Part shown: in pieces, positions 45,190-57,569 of the stretch | Layout: each line of letters starts with the position of its first letter | How positions within the stretch are numbered: the first letter of the stretch is position 1 | Assembly: GCA_029891345.1 (NCBI GenBank) | Contig: CM056997.1 | Location: 220,720,172 to 220,784,171, forward strand | From: Dryococelus australis | Taxonomy: Eukaryota > Arthropoda > Insecta > Phasmatodea > Phasmatidae | Length of the DNA: 64,000 nucleotides | Direction of reading: 5' to 3' | Program-made: the position numbers and the translations under genes | Notes under the pieces: generated by a model | Told to the model about the DNA's origin: nothing | The model's input: the letters and a program-made list of their open reading frames with translations, nothing else | The model's database searches: none

Positions 45190-46111
45190 TAATTCTATTA
45201 AATCAACAAAAAAAAATTGCCCAATGTAAGAGATTTAATAATTAATAGATTATATAGACAGACAAGAAAAAAATTTCCAGGAATAAAAGTAATAACATGT
45301 AGAATTGATTATGTATGGTATATTGATACTAGCAATTTAAAGGTATATCACATATAAATAATGGATATAAATATATTATGATAATTATTGATGTTTTTCA
45401 ACGTTTGTATTTTAAATTAAATTATAAATAAAACAGCTATAAATGTATATATATATAGAACATATATTAATAAAAAGAAAACCACATAATTTACAATTGA
45501 TAATGGTTGTGAACTTTATAATAAAACATTTAAAGAACATGTGCAAAAAAAATTATTCTACGTTTTGTGAATTGAAAGCTAGTATTGTAGGAATATTTAA
45601 TTGCACATTGAAAAATCGAATGGGAAAAAAAATTTGCTTTTAATGGTAATTATAAATGGATAAATATTTTTGATGTTTAGCAATGACTGCAACAATACAA
45701 AACATTGACCTGTTGATATGGAACTTATTGAAGTTAATAAGAAAAATGAAAAAAAATTAATGGCTCCACAATTTGTGAATATGGCTACTAAACCAAAATA
45801 TAGAGTTGGCGATGTTGTCCATATTAGCAAAAATAAACAATTTTTTTAAAAATAATATACTCCTAATTAGACAACAGAATTATTTACTATTTTAAAAGTT
45901 TTAAATTCTTATGTAATTACTTACATATTACAAAATATTAATGGAGAAGAAATAAAGGTAGTTATTATGAATACAAAATAATGGAAAGTATCTATCCTGA
46001 TGAATATTTAATTGAAAACTCTTAAAAACTAAAGATAATAATATTTATATAAAATGGTTAGGTTTTGATAATTCTCACAACTCATGGATTAATAAAACGG
46101 ATGTTTTGTGA
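45190..46111 (+). pseudogene. Polinton integrase (element 2)
   Basis: Plus-strand blocks: INRLYRQTRKKFPGIKVITC, IDYVWYIDTSNLK (first Asp region), NNGYKYIMIIIDVFQR, LQLIMVV/TIDNGCELYNKTFKEH (second Asp region in one frame), STFCELKASIVGIFNCTLKN, where the expected catalytic Glu is Gly, KPKYRVGDVVHISKNKQFF (SH3-like part) and IYIKWLGFDNSHNSWINKTD ending in DVL-stop at 46109-46111, a chromodomain-like tail typical of Polinton integrases. Many shifts. It would catalyse insertion of the linear element. Confidence 0.88.
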
Positions 46112-46425
46112 ATTTTAAATATTTTATGTATATATTTATTTCAAATACAAAATATAAAAAAAAAAACACGATTAATTTTAATAAAATGCATTAAACGTCA
46201 ATAAAACACTGTCAATGAAATTTTGGATATGCATTTCTATGCTCATTAAATATGTTTTTGCTTTCATAAAACATGTTAAAAATAGCATGATCATTTAGCT
46301 GGCATATTTGCAAAATGTATTAAAAAATAAATTCTTTAATTTTATTTCTTTACTTCCCATTTTTTTTAATTTTTCTACTCAAATCTAATTTTATAAAACT
46401 ATATTCTTTATCCCTAATTTTTGCA
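46112..46425. other. Convergent intergenic spacer, no gene
   Basis: Lies between the 3' ends of integrase (+) and ATPase (-). AT-rich, with A-tracts that would fit 3' flanks. Confidence 0.4.
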
Positions 46426-46429
46426 TAAA

Positions 46430-46960
46430 TATCTTTAAGATTGTCATTAGTCATATCTCCCCCTGCAAAATAATTATAAAGTGTTTTAAGTTAGTATCAT
46501 CTTGTTTAAATAACACAGAAAATTCGTATTATCTCTCAACAATTGCTTTGGTAATTTCGAAAAAGTTTGAGCTAAATAAAATAGATCTATATTTTTGTCT
46601 TCCTCCGGTGAAATAATCACGAGTTATATCCTGGTTGTCTAAAATATCATTGTCAAATATAACCAAAGAATCATTTTCACATAGTTCTAAAAGAATGATT
46701 TCATCATAATTATTTTTAAAATATCCCATTTTATCTTTAAACTTTTTGTATTACTCATTAATAATATATTGCAACTCAAAATATTTGCTTTGATTTATAC
46801 TTTTTTAGCAAACATAAAATATATCAAAATTTAACCAATCTTACTTATAAAAAATTAACATCAAATTAGTTTTTCACACTTACTTGGACCCACTATTATT
46901 GCCCTCATATTGTCAGGTAATAATTCTCCAATTTTTCATTTTTAAATATTTCTTTGGAAA
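46430..46960 (-). pseudogene. FtsK/HerA-type packaging ATPase (element 2)
   Basis: The minus strand starts with LPDNMRAIIVGPSKCEKLI (46863-46919), a Walker A region whose G-x-x-G-x-G-K-T is damaged (GPSKCEKL). Frame 46729-46529 follows: NDSLVIFDNDILDNQDITRD, the Walker B strand (LVIFDN), then YFTGGRQKYRSILFSSNFFE. A further shifted part has FKQDDTNLKH. The order and words match the Polinton genome-packaging ATPase. About 180 codons remain. Non-functional. Confidence 0.8.
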
Positions 46961-47449
46961 TTAAAACACTGACACCCCAATTAACCTGTTTTATTTAATA
47001 ATACAATTTTTTTTACTAAATGTATAATAAAGTATTTAATTTAACAAATAATAGTTCCATACTAAATAAGGAATTTGTTATAATATCATTAATAAAGATC
47101 AATCGATTTCTTTAATTTGTTTTCATGCAATATTTGCAACATCAACTATAAACATCAATACTTTAACATTGATGGATAATAATGCTGTAAATATACCTAG
47201 AGGATAGTACAATATCGAATCATTAAAAGAAACTATAAATTCATTGGAACCATTTTCAACTAATAACATTGAATTAACAGTAACTATGTAAAAATATATA
47301 TAATATTGATTAAATATAAGTTTGATATTAAATTTGACTATCAATTGTCTGATATTCTTGGTTTTGAAAAAATAAAATAATTGAAAAAGAAAAAATTGTC
47401 ATAGCTACTAAATTACCGAATTTAGTTCAATTTTTAAAAAAAATTTTCA

Positions 47450-50400
47450 GTTTTAGCATTTTCATAATCTATCCCTTAATTTCTGTAACTTGTTTTCCCA
47501 AAATAGTTTCATAACAATAACTTTTGGACAAGAGTTTATACAATTGATACCATAATCAATTTCCCCAAATTGATATGTCCATTCACCAAGCATACAAGCG
47601 TATTACCAGTATTTTCACTATCGTCAAGGTAAACTATGCTTCCTGTATCATATTATACTACTTAATCATTTAATTTATTTAACATTACATATGATCTTAA
47701 TCGAGAATTGGAAGTAGTAAAAGATACTATATATAAATTTATGTTACTTAAATAATTTTTTGTTGATGTATACAATATAATTTATTTGTATTGAATCGTC
47801 CAATAACAATTCATACCAATACATAGGATAAACAATATATACTGTTGATGTTAAGTTTTTTCTTTGTCCAAATTTACCCCAAAGTGAATTTAAAAAAAAT
47901 TTGTTAACAGCACATTTTCCAGGATTTGATTCAATATTTTTAATGTCTAAATCTATATCTGGTTCTTTTTTAATAACACGAATATATTCTGCTTTTGCAT
48001 TGTAATCATCTTCCCATGGAATAGTTTCCAATTATATTTTCATAAATGTTTTAACGTAATCTCTAAACATATTATTACTGCATTGTTCGAAATGCCAAAT
48101 TTCATGCATTTGGAGAGTTTTGTAACCTTTTTTACAGCTTTATTAAATTCTAATGTAGTCCATATTCCATTTATTGCTCTTTCTTCATCATTATGTATGC
48201 ATGTTCCTTTTTTCACATCAATATATTTTGAGCATAAAGTAAACAACGATTTTTCTATTTTAATTAGTAGAACTGGATGATATAAATTTCGAGGTCCCAA
48301 ATTCTACATTTGATTAATCCAAACCAATTTTGTCTTAATTTCTATGTTTAAATATTGTAATTGGATGTCCAACTGGATAATAATCATAAAACATTACTGT
48401 TGGATACAAACTACATATATCTATATATCTTAATTTTTTTTCTGAAACTTTTAATTTTGAAGCATTTGATCTCCCTTCAAAAAATGGATCTCGACTTTGT
48501 AATGATTATATTACATTTTTAGTTTTTTCCATATTATTTTTGTAGAAAATCGATTTTTTTCCATTTACAAGACCACATTTCGATTACTTTGTAATCATTT
48601 TGTCTTAAAATTGTCGTTCGAGTGTCTGTTACAGTAAACAATTCATCCATATTTTCATTGCTACATTTATATATTGTATCTTAAGAATAATAATCGGGAC
48701 TACCATGCCAAAAACAACCGCGATATTCATATATTGTTTTAATTTTATCATCATTACCATAAAGTTTTGCTCTGCCTTTAAAGCATTTTGAACATTACGA
48801 AATGTATTTAACAAAGATATTTATTAATTACTAAACATTCCTCTTTTCTCATTTTTAACTACAGTAATAGTATTTTCTTCGTAAGAAATTCTGATCTATA
48901 AACAGCCATACAAATACTCGCTATTGTTATGTAACAAAAAGGATCTATACTTACTATTTATAAAAATGATCCGCTAAATTTAGGACATCCACAGTGTAAA
49001 ATGTCAACATCAGAATCACAATAATCAGCTATTTCTTTTTTTAAATCAAAAATAAATTTTCCTTTACTTTTTCAGAATCCCTTTTCAAAAAATTTTCACG
49101 TTGTTCTTGTTTCATTGTGTTAAATCCATAATATTTTGTTGATTGTATTTTTCCAACGTAATTTTCATTTTCTGGTTTATTAAAAAAGTGTGGAAAATAT
49201 CCTTTTTAAAGCTTTTCTGAGTCAAATGTTTTGGGAAATGAAGCAAGACTACCTTGAATAAAGTTCATACTATCAATTATTTAAGGGTTTAAATAAATTA
49301 TTGCGAGAGTCATTATTTTTTAACATTGGTATATAAAATTTGGATTTATATTATTTCTAACACAATAATTTAATATGAAATATGAATCGTAACCTTTGGA
49401 ATTATGGGCAATAAATGTATATCTTATGTTTTCTTCAGATATTGCCCATTCGCAAAACTCATCATTTCTTTTAAAGTGTATTTTATTACCATTAAAATCA
49501 TGAACAACTATTTCGTTTGGAGTGAGAAAACCAGTATTTTATGTTGCTTCGTAGCTAAAAAAGTAGTCATTTTCTATATAAGAACAATTTTTTTCTGTGA
49601 TTTACCTTTCCAAGTACAGGCAAATCTGCATAAAACTCCCTTTTTTCGACTATTTTGCATGCAACATTTATGCTTATCTGTTTTCACAATTTCCTAACTA
49701 TTCATACATTTGGCATAACCACAAATGGGTATTTCTGAAACATATTTTGTTACACGTTTTACACTTATAAACCATTTTACATGCGTCATCGCGATTATTA
49801 AAACTTTTTTTTCCAAAACAATAGGTGTTACATATTTCGCAATATATTTTAATTCGATCTTCAACTTCCAAAACTGTTTTATGTTGTGGTTTTTCGCACA
49901 AATTACATATATTTTGTATAATTTTTTTACACTCATGTTGATATTTATTACTGCACAGTTTGTCATAACTTTTACAATAATATACGCTATCTTAAAATCA
50001 TTTCATACTATTAATTACATCGTAATGTTTAGCGTGTAAATATAAATAAATAGTTATTGGTTTTTTTGAACCAGGTTGAATAACTGTGATAAAATGTTCA
50101 GCTGTAACAGTTTTAATTTCAACATTCAGAAACATTTCTGCATCCATAATATCTTGCAAACTGAAGCCAATTTCACAATTTTAACCCAAACTTTTGCAAA
50201 GTTCATGAGCGAATTCTTCTTGCAATTTTATTCCTTTTCAAATATAAATAACTTCATTGTTCGTTAATTCTCTAACCAAAATGATATTAGTTACGTATGG
50301 CTCTGGGTCCACATAAAATATCAGTATTGTTAATTTTATTAATAAATGGTTTTGTCTTCATATCTTTTGCTAATTTGATAATTATTTACTTTTCAATTTC

Positions 50401-51030
50401 CTCTTGGTAATTTATAAACATCGATTTGGAAAGTAATTTCGTTTAAGTATACATTTTCATTAGATGTAAATGTTCTTTCAATTTGATCGAGTAAATTTTC
50501 TGCATTTAAATCGCTCCTTCTTGCTCATGAAATTCTATGGTGAAAATTTTGGTTATTTGCATATATTCTCATTTGATCACCATTTTTATATTCAGTTAAA
50601 TTTTTTTAAACTTTTCATTGTTGCGTGGATGGTTTCTCGAACAGCAGACATTTTTTTCTATAGAATCTCCTTCTAAATTAGTTATTTTAATTCTCTATTT
50701 TGTTTGCCAAATGTTGAAGTCAACTATTAAATTACAACTAACTTCGTTAATTTGGAAAAGGGGTATACTTTCCACATCCTCATTAAATATATTATTATAT
50801 AATGGGAAAATTTAATTTAATACTTTTTTTTAAATTTCTTCTGGATATTTTATAATCTGAAAAAGGTAAATTTGCAAAATCATTCTTTGTTTCTTAATTT
50901 AAAATAAATTGTATAAGAGTTGTAATTAAGTCATCTTTTCTTAGTCTCTGTTTTTTTTAATATTAAAATGTTTGGCTTCCGCTCTTAATTCTGCAACATT
51001 CAAATTATCTAAATTATCAGTAGATTATTT
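47450..51030 (-). pseudogene. Protein-primed DNA polymerase B (element 2)
   Basis: Minus strand, about 3.6 kb. N-terminal SAP/Rho-N-like segment (DNLNVAELRAEAKHFNIKK, near 51000, then in another frame RLRKDDLITTLIQF); an N-terminal block (NTDILCGPRAI, near 50310); Cys-rich segment (YCEICNTYCFG, YKCKTCNKICF, 49900-49720); Exo II (IAHNSKGYDSYFI, about 49400); MNFIQGSLASFPKTF; Exo III (YCDSDVDIL, about 49020); a thumb/TPR-like segment (EYRGCFWHGSPDYY, about 48700); palm motif A DICSLYPTVMFYDYYPVGHP (48365-48421); motif B NKFFLNSLWGKFGQR (47861-47905); motif C YDTGSIVYL (47632-47651). Motif C should be DTDS; the second Asp is Gly. Many shifts and stops. Confidence 0.92.
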
Positions 51031-52250
51031 AAATTAATATTCTCGTGTTTGAAGGCTTTGCATAGTAATACTTCTAATTAAAGCCTCTTTGTTTCATTTG
51101 TATATGTTTTTTTTATTTCTTATTCTTTACCTATAAATCTCAACTCACACACTCTCTTTTCATACAAATCAATTATTTAATTGTGCATCACCATATTTGT
51201 TAATTTATAAGAACAGGAATTTAATAAGATTATAAAAAATATTAATTCGACAAAAAATATAAAAATATATATATAAAGGAATAAAATTGAACAAGTATTT
51301 AAATTTATGACAATTGTTTAATTTATAAGATTATTAATTTTAAAAAGTTAACAAAAAATATATAAATTAATTAATATAAAGGATAAAATCGTACAAATTT
51401 TTCAATTGATTATAATTGTTTTAATTTATAAGAATGCAAATTAAATGACATTAAAAAAATATAAACTCAACAAAAAGTAATACTTTAATAAGAATTATGC
51501 TTAGTTTAAAATTTGAAAGTAGAAATTTATAACCTTGAAACTTTAATTATCTATTGATAACCCTATTTTAATACCCATCTATTCATATAATTTCAAAACT
51601 TTTTTACTACTAACAAATTGTTTTTTAATTCTGTATCGAATTAAGGAGATACTTATTTTAAATTCTTTTTATGACGATAGATATCATTAACACATTTTCT
51701 ACATTATTTTACATATTCATGCCTAGTAATTTTATTAGCAGAAAATAATTTTATTGATTTATTCTCATTACGCACTCTGCATTTGCTTGTTGAATAATTG
51801 CCATTTTTAATTCCAATTAGAATATCTACTATTGTATTGTGCGATTTAGTATTTTTATGGTTTTTGATATGTAGATTATAGACATATTTTTTCACATTCA
51901 CATAGTAATTTCTGTTTTTTTAAGTCATAATGATATTTATTATATTCCATACAACATTTTACAGGTGTTAAAAAGCTTATGTTTTGTGTCATTATTCAAG
52001 TAAAAACTTTCTATGTTTAATGCTTCTCTGGCATTTTACAAATTTTATTATTTTTCATAACATAAGAGGACATCGAATATATTTTGTTTAATTTATAAGG
52101 AATAGAATTTTATAAAAACGAAAAAAAGTTGCTGAATTTTTAGAATATCAAAAATTTGACTATAGGATACACTTCATATTTTATAATTTTAAAATATTAC
52201 ACAATTATTTTTTCTTTGTCTTTTTAAAAATCCTTTCTTTATAACGATAA
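51031..52250. other. No assigned gene
   Basis: AT-rich. The minus frame 51901-51704 (NNYSTSKCRVRNENK-like, Lys/Asn-rich) and nearby KQKLLCECEKIC have Cys/His content but no domain I can name. Imperfect repeats of AATTTATAAGAAT words occur at 51190-51450. Confidence 0.35.
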
Positions 52251-52256
52251 CAAAAA

Positions 52257-52565
52257 ATGGATTCGTTGATCAAAAAGTTAAACAATTCCTCTGAATTGAC
52301 TGAACTACAAGATCTAAGAAAAACATATATATTGCAACAGAGTTTCAATTATATAAATCTAAATTTGGTAAAAAAAAAAAAAAATAGTTGTATTCTAATA
52401 GTAAATATAAAATGACATTTCCAGATAGCTATGTAAATATTTTTGATAAAAATGCTTTAAAATTAATTAATGAGAAACAATATTTTGTAACATATAAAGG
52501 TTTAAAAGAAATTAAAAATGGAAAATCTATACATGGTTTAGAATGCTCTTAAAATATATGAATTC
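52257..52565 (+). pseudogene. Possible small Polinton gene next to the right inverted repeat
   Basis: The plus strand gives MDSLIKKLNNSSELTELQDL followed by RKTYILQQSF, and in another frame MTFPDSYVNIFDKNALKLIN then YFVTYKGLKEIKNGKSIHGL. It reads like a real, decayed short gene (about 95 codons) but I recognise no family. It is the only plus-strand candidate between polB and the right arm. Confidence 0.35.
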
Positions 52566-52616
52566 TATTGAATTGAATCTATCAAATGTTTTTTTACATG
52601 ACTAAGCATGCAGATT

Positions 52617-52870
52617 TTAACTTAAATTTGCTTCTTTTTAGCTTAAATTTGTTTTATTTAGGTTACTGGTTTAACATAAATTGAACCTTGAGAAAATGCT
52701 TGAAAACAATAAATTTACTTGATTTTGGCTTAAATTTATTGTTTTTTAGAAAGTAGCAATAAAAAATTTTTATTCGTGAGAAAATTACAGACATTTTTAT
52801 AAAATCATTGGAGTTTCGAATTTAAATTAAATTTTTTGTTTTTTAGCTTAAACTACTTTAAAATACATGC
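52617..52870 (+). repeat. Right inverted-repeat arm of element 2
   Basis: Contains repeated GCTTAAATTTG/TTTTTAGC words (52621-52654, 52729-52752, 52838-52860). 52621-52654 is the exact reverse complement of 40139-40172. Confidence 0.6.
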
Positions 52871-55800
52871 AATTTTAAGGAAAAATTGGACTGTCCTGGA
52901 TACACGCTATCCTAACATCCAATCACATTTGTGTCAAATGGGCCTAACTACTGCCGGCATGATATAGAAAAGATGACGTATAATATTACATTCAAAATTA
53001 TTTTAAATTTCTGTGTTTGAATCTCTTAACATATTTCCTTTACTCTCACATATCAGATGGACCAATTTCATTATTATATCCATAGTTATGAAGAATAGAA
53101 ATTATTTACTTATCAATACATAACTGGACTGGTCTACACAATGCACTAATATTCAGGATGTTTTTCAATTACACTAACAAATTGCGTGATGTGATTTCTT
53201 ATGTAAAAATAAGCAGAAAAAATATAAGACACGTACTACCTAAACTGAATTTTAAGGGAGCTGTGAGCAGTTTAAGAGTGATATTTTGAATTTTTTTTTT
53301 CTGCAATATATCAGAAACAAAGTGAAATTAAATTACTTTTCTTCGATCATTGTTCTATGTTAATAGGTTCTTCAACGTAAGAGCAAACTCGCATTAATAC
53401 TTTCCCACGTTCACGATATATATAAATATATAATGTATTCATTAATACTTAAAGTTAGGTATAAATGTAAAATGTATTGTGTCTAAAATGAGAGTTTTAT
53501 TTCCTCTTGTATATTACTATCCGCAGTGTTAATTTTGTTATATTGTATATACATGTAAATATTCATCACCAGCTGGTTACAACACTTGTTTATTGAATTT
53601 ACATTTGCTATTTTATTTCACATGTAAGATAAATATGAAATTTGAATATTTCTATATTATAACACAGTGATTACAGACAAAGAACATTTAGCCCAATAGG
53701 AAAAATGCATCTGTATGTGGACAACAAGTGCGCTAGCAGATAGTTACAAACTCAGGTTGGTCGATGACTTACTGCATTTAATGAAGGCATCGTCAAAAGG
53801 ACAGTTTTACAAGAAACATTAGCCTTATAATATAAATAAGCGTTTTCATATACACTTCAAATTGTAAGAATGGACATTAAATATACGTAGAATATGTAGA
53901 TTGTACCTTTATTTTATACAATGTTTCCACTATCAGTTTCTATAAATATTACATTATTGTTCACACTTACATCAAAACATTTTATATATCTAGCACAATG
54001 CTGTGCCTTCCTACAGAAATACGTACTAACACAACATTACTGACCTATGATGCGGACATCGTGCACTAAATATATCCCCAATGTCATATTGGGAAAAGTC
54101 ACAAATGAATTAGTCAATATGCAAATATTGAATCTTCATAAGTGAATAATTAAGACTTCATTCAGTAATTATGTAAATAATTGTATAATACAACTCAACC
54201 ATCCCAGTGTGAACCTTAACAGTGGACTATGAATTATAAATTTTCACATATGGTGTTTGTGTTCTAGTTCATATAAACAACTGTAAGAAGTTTTTTTTTT
54301 TTTTTTTTTCAAATGTGTGAATTTCATATAATTATTGGCGCTCAGGAACATTTATTTTTAAACTAAGTTTTTTCACATTTTATCCCCGATTGACATTACA
54401 AACCTGGTTCAGGATAGCGGTGTATTAGTATTAAATATAAGTTTGCTTATGTGTTCATGTAATTATTCATTTAATTTGTATACTACAACTTAGTTAATCT
54501 TCATATTGTCAACTCTACAAGATGACATCTCTATGGCTAGAGCATTTGTATGTCAAATAATTTCCTTACTCACTGAATGTTGTACGTTTCAATACTTGTA
54601 ATTCAATGGTTGGTAGCGGCCAATATACATACACCCTTCTTCCCCTCCCCTCCTAGACATACCAACGTCGAGCCCCGGCGCCATCCGGAAAGGGAAACAC
54701 CCTCCCTGTTCAGCGCATTCCACAGGCCCTCCTCACTCCTCCACTAGTTCATTGACCCGACCTACGCGTGCAGTGCAGCCAAAATACGATTGCCGCTACT
54801 GTAGTACACATTTCCTACTACACTCATGTGTATTCAAATTGCGAACTCACTCTTCCACATATATTCTACACTACTACTTCAATTTATTTCTCTGCCAAAT
54901 GACTTTCTGCTTTCTCCCCCGGTTTTTATTACACACTTCTCTACTATATACAGTTTTCATCAGCGTCCTTCCAAGGTTTGGGTCATCTCTTTTCATCACT
55001 CTGGAGGATATATTATAAAAGCCCCTCCGTGGACCTTGTCACGCAAAGCTCCTGTTGAAACAACAAGGAGGTATCGAGGGCACAGCCCTGTTTACAAAAT
55101 TTGAAATCTTAGCACATAGCCCAATTTGCAATCCATAAACTACCAAATAAATGTGCAGAGGATGACGGAATGTGTGGATCTGGCAAACAAAGTAATTTTA
55201 GAAGTAAGCATAACAATCCTCTGGCAAACTCCAGCTACATGGCACGACAGGGACCAATCATAAACATTCACCTCCCAAACACATGTGGTGGGGCGAGAAA
55301 TGTGGGCGGATCCACAAGGTCCAGAGAAATCGCAATCGGCAGTGTGACAGCAGACAGTGCAGCCAAGGGTCCAGGCAGCGGCGGCTGAGAGTCCAGGGTG
55401 TGAGATTCAGTGAGTCCTTCCGACATGTATTAACTTAATCACTTTGAAATTCCTACCTTCCTCTACTCCCTTATCTCAAATAGCCCTAAATGCTTATTCC
55501 TATTGTAACATGTAAATAGTTCAAGACCACAGTTAACTGGGCTCTAGCCACTTCTGTTTTAATTAATTTTTCTTTAACTTCAGAACCTTCAATTTACCAT
55601 CCTTCTTTCCTTCCAATGTGGCGATGCCTCGTCGCGTAACTTGGCACCTAGTGTGTTCTTGACAAGGTTGGAAACAGTTGGTTGCCGTGGCATGAGTGTA
55701 GAGTACTTTTACAAAGTGTATTTTTTTAAAGGCCGGCCCATTATAATTTTGCTATATTGTATATACACTGTACTGCAATATTTAATAGTTTTAGAATTTA

Positions 55801-57060
55801 TTAATGTTATTTGCTTATTGTACATAGGTTTTATGCTCGTGTATTTCATTGTAATGTGCGCAGTTTAAATGGTTGTTAGGGCGATCGTCGCCAGGTGAGC
55901 TACGTGTCGTGTGCCGTGGTGGTGCACTGGCTAGGACATAATCGGCTGACGCCCATTGCAAGGAGTGCAAGTAGTGCATATTGCGCCACGCACTGCGCCA
56001 CTGGTGCCAAACTGTGGCAGGCGATATACGAATGAAGGCGGGGCGGTCTCGGGCCGGAATGGTTTGCACGTAATGTAAAAGTATGAAGTTGCTAGCTTGG
56101 TGTACAGACTGCACGTTTATTATTAAGTTACGTAACTTAAAGCTACGCCCTTGCCACAGCAGAAGTGTGCCGGTCATGTTGTAATAGTCTCTGAAAACTT
56201 ATTTCTGAATGCAAGTGCCGGGAGTGATAGATAATTGTATGCAACAACGTAACTGTAGCGTGCAATACTTTTAATCGCACGTGGCTGGTGTGTGCACAAA
56301 TGCTACGAGCGTCGGGACGCATTCAATGCGCCGGAGCTGTGGTCAGCTGACGAGCTGTGCGACCAAGTCGTCTTGGTGGGCTCTGAGGCCTGCTACACGG
56401 CGCAACAACAAGGATTTTCCTGGTGCTATGTGTTGTCCCATGCTGCTACGTCACTGCTAAATTACCAGGTATGAGAGGAGCGAATCTTGGTGTTGCCAGT
56501 ACTGTCCGGGCCTTATATTTTCTGAAAGTTTGACGTCGTCATAGTATTGTAAAAGTTTGCGATGCGGAGCGCACTTAGTCCGCGAGCGTCTTGTACTGTG
56601 ACGCATTATATTAACTGTATAAAAAGGCCAAGAATATTTTCTTAATTGTGTTCCGCGTAAACGAAACTTTTTAGTATAAAATATTCACTTCTATAGTATT
56701 AAATTTTTAAGCGTAAATGCTTGTTACGTACGATACGGAGTGTTAAAGCCCGTGAAAATAGCAGACTGTAAAATATTAGTTAATAAAATAACATGCAATT
56801 TAAATTGAGAATTGGTGTGCGCTATCAGTTACTGTTTCAATACTCTGCCTGCATATTTGACAGCTGCAAAGATTAATACAGAACTAATGGTCTATTGTGT
56901 GAATAATGAGACTGTGCAACTTTTACACCGATACTCTAGAAATTGAACATAACTACGACTATGCCACCTGCTCTTAAGAATAGTTGCTTTCTCTATAAAT
57001 GAGTTCGTCATCTACTCACAAGTTGTGTTTCGAGGTATCTGGTACTTTTGGCAATGTGAG
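52871..57060. other. No gene supported
   Basis: 52.9-54.6 kb is AT-rich with a T-tract at about 54289-54309. 54.6-56.5 kb has balanced composition and a possible TATA (ATATATTATAAAAGCC, near 55010), with short frames (54752-55018, 55170-55388, 55815-56177 minus, 56292-56474) lacking known motifs. LTR-type sequence is possible but no repeat pair is visible. Confidence 0.4.
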
Positions 57061-57067
57061 GTAGCAT

Positions 57068-57560
57068 TTGAGTATCCTGAAAATTTCTCTGGATAGAGGG
57101 AGGCTCACCAATTTATGGTCCCTATCTGAGATCATAACAGTATGGTTTTTTGGATATTCTGAAATTACTTTTTTGCCGGAAGATAAAATTCAACTAGGTG
57201 ACATTGTGTTAGATGCAAGCAAAGGAATGTATGGATTATTATATAAGATGTTCCTAGTAGGTATTCCAACACAGAGTTGGGAATATATAAGGAGCGTACA
57301 TTATGAACCAATGCATATAATTGTTTAAAAGACAGCCATCCCAAGTTTCCTTTATTAACTGATATTGTAGGTAGTGGCATTTTTAACGACGAAGTTGGTG
57401 TAAAAATTACCCCTGTATTCTGGAATAATCCCAATGAAATAGTGGATCATTTAAAATTGTTTCTCGCATCGAAGCAGGCTGAGAATACTTTCACACAAAC
57501 AAAATACTGTCGATTATAGAGGAATTAACATAAGGTGGATATATTTTATCATGTTTTTGG
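57068..57560 (+). pseudogene. Conserved Polinton GP-type protein (element 3)
   Basis: The first frame (57068-57328) has TFLPEDKIQLGDIVLDASKG then MYGLLYKMFLVGIPTQ. The next frame continues with DEVGVKITPVFWNNPNEIVD, HLKLFLASKQA, and ILSIIEEL. The C-terminal D/N-P-N-x-x-V-D-x-L-x-L-L pattern matches the fragment at 21780-21950, and the central I/L-G-D-x-x-x-D matches 42.53-42.61 kb. Function unknown. Confidence 0.6.
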
Positions 57561-57569
57561 ATCAGTAAG

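Larger units (their letters stand above)
40139..52870. mobile_element. Polinton/Maverick element 2, near-complete but inactivated
   Basis: About 12.7 kb, extremely AT-rich, bounded by inverted repeats (40139-40260 and 52617-52870). Gene order: major capsid (-), conserved GP protein (+), PLA2-membrane-protease (+), fibre-like (+), integrase (+), packaging ATPase (-), DNA polymerase B (-). This is the core Polinton gene set. I do not recognise a penton gene. Every gene has stops or frameshifts. Confidence 0.85.

Noticed and set aside
49725-50039. Plus frame of 104 codons, hydrophobic
   Set aside because: Antisense of the Cys-rich N-terminal part of PolB on the minus strand.
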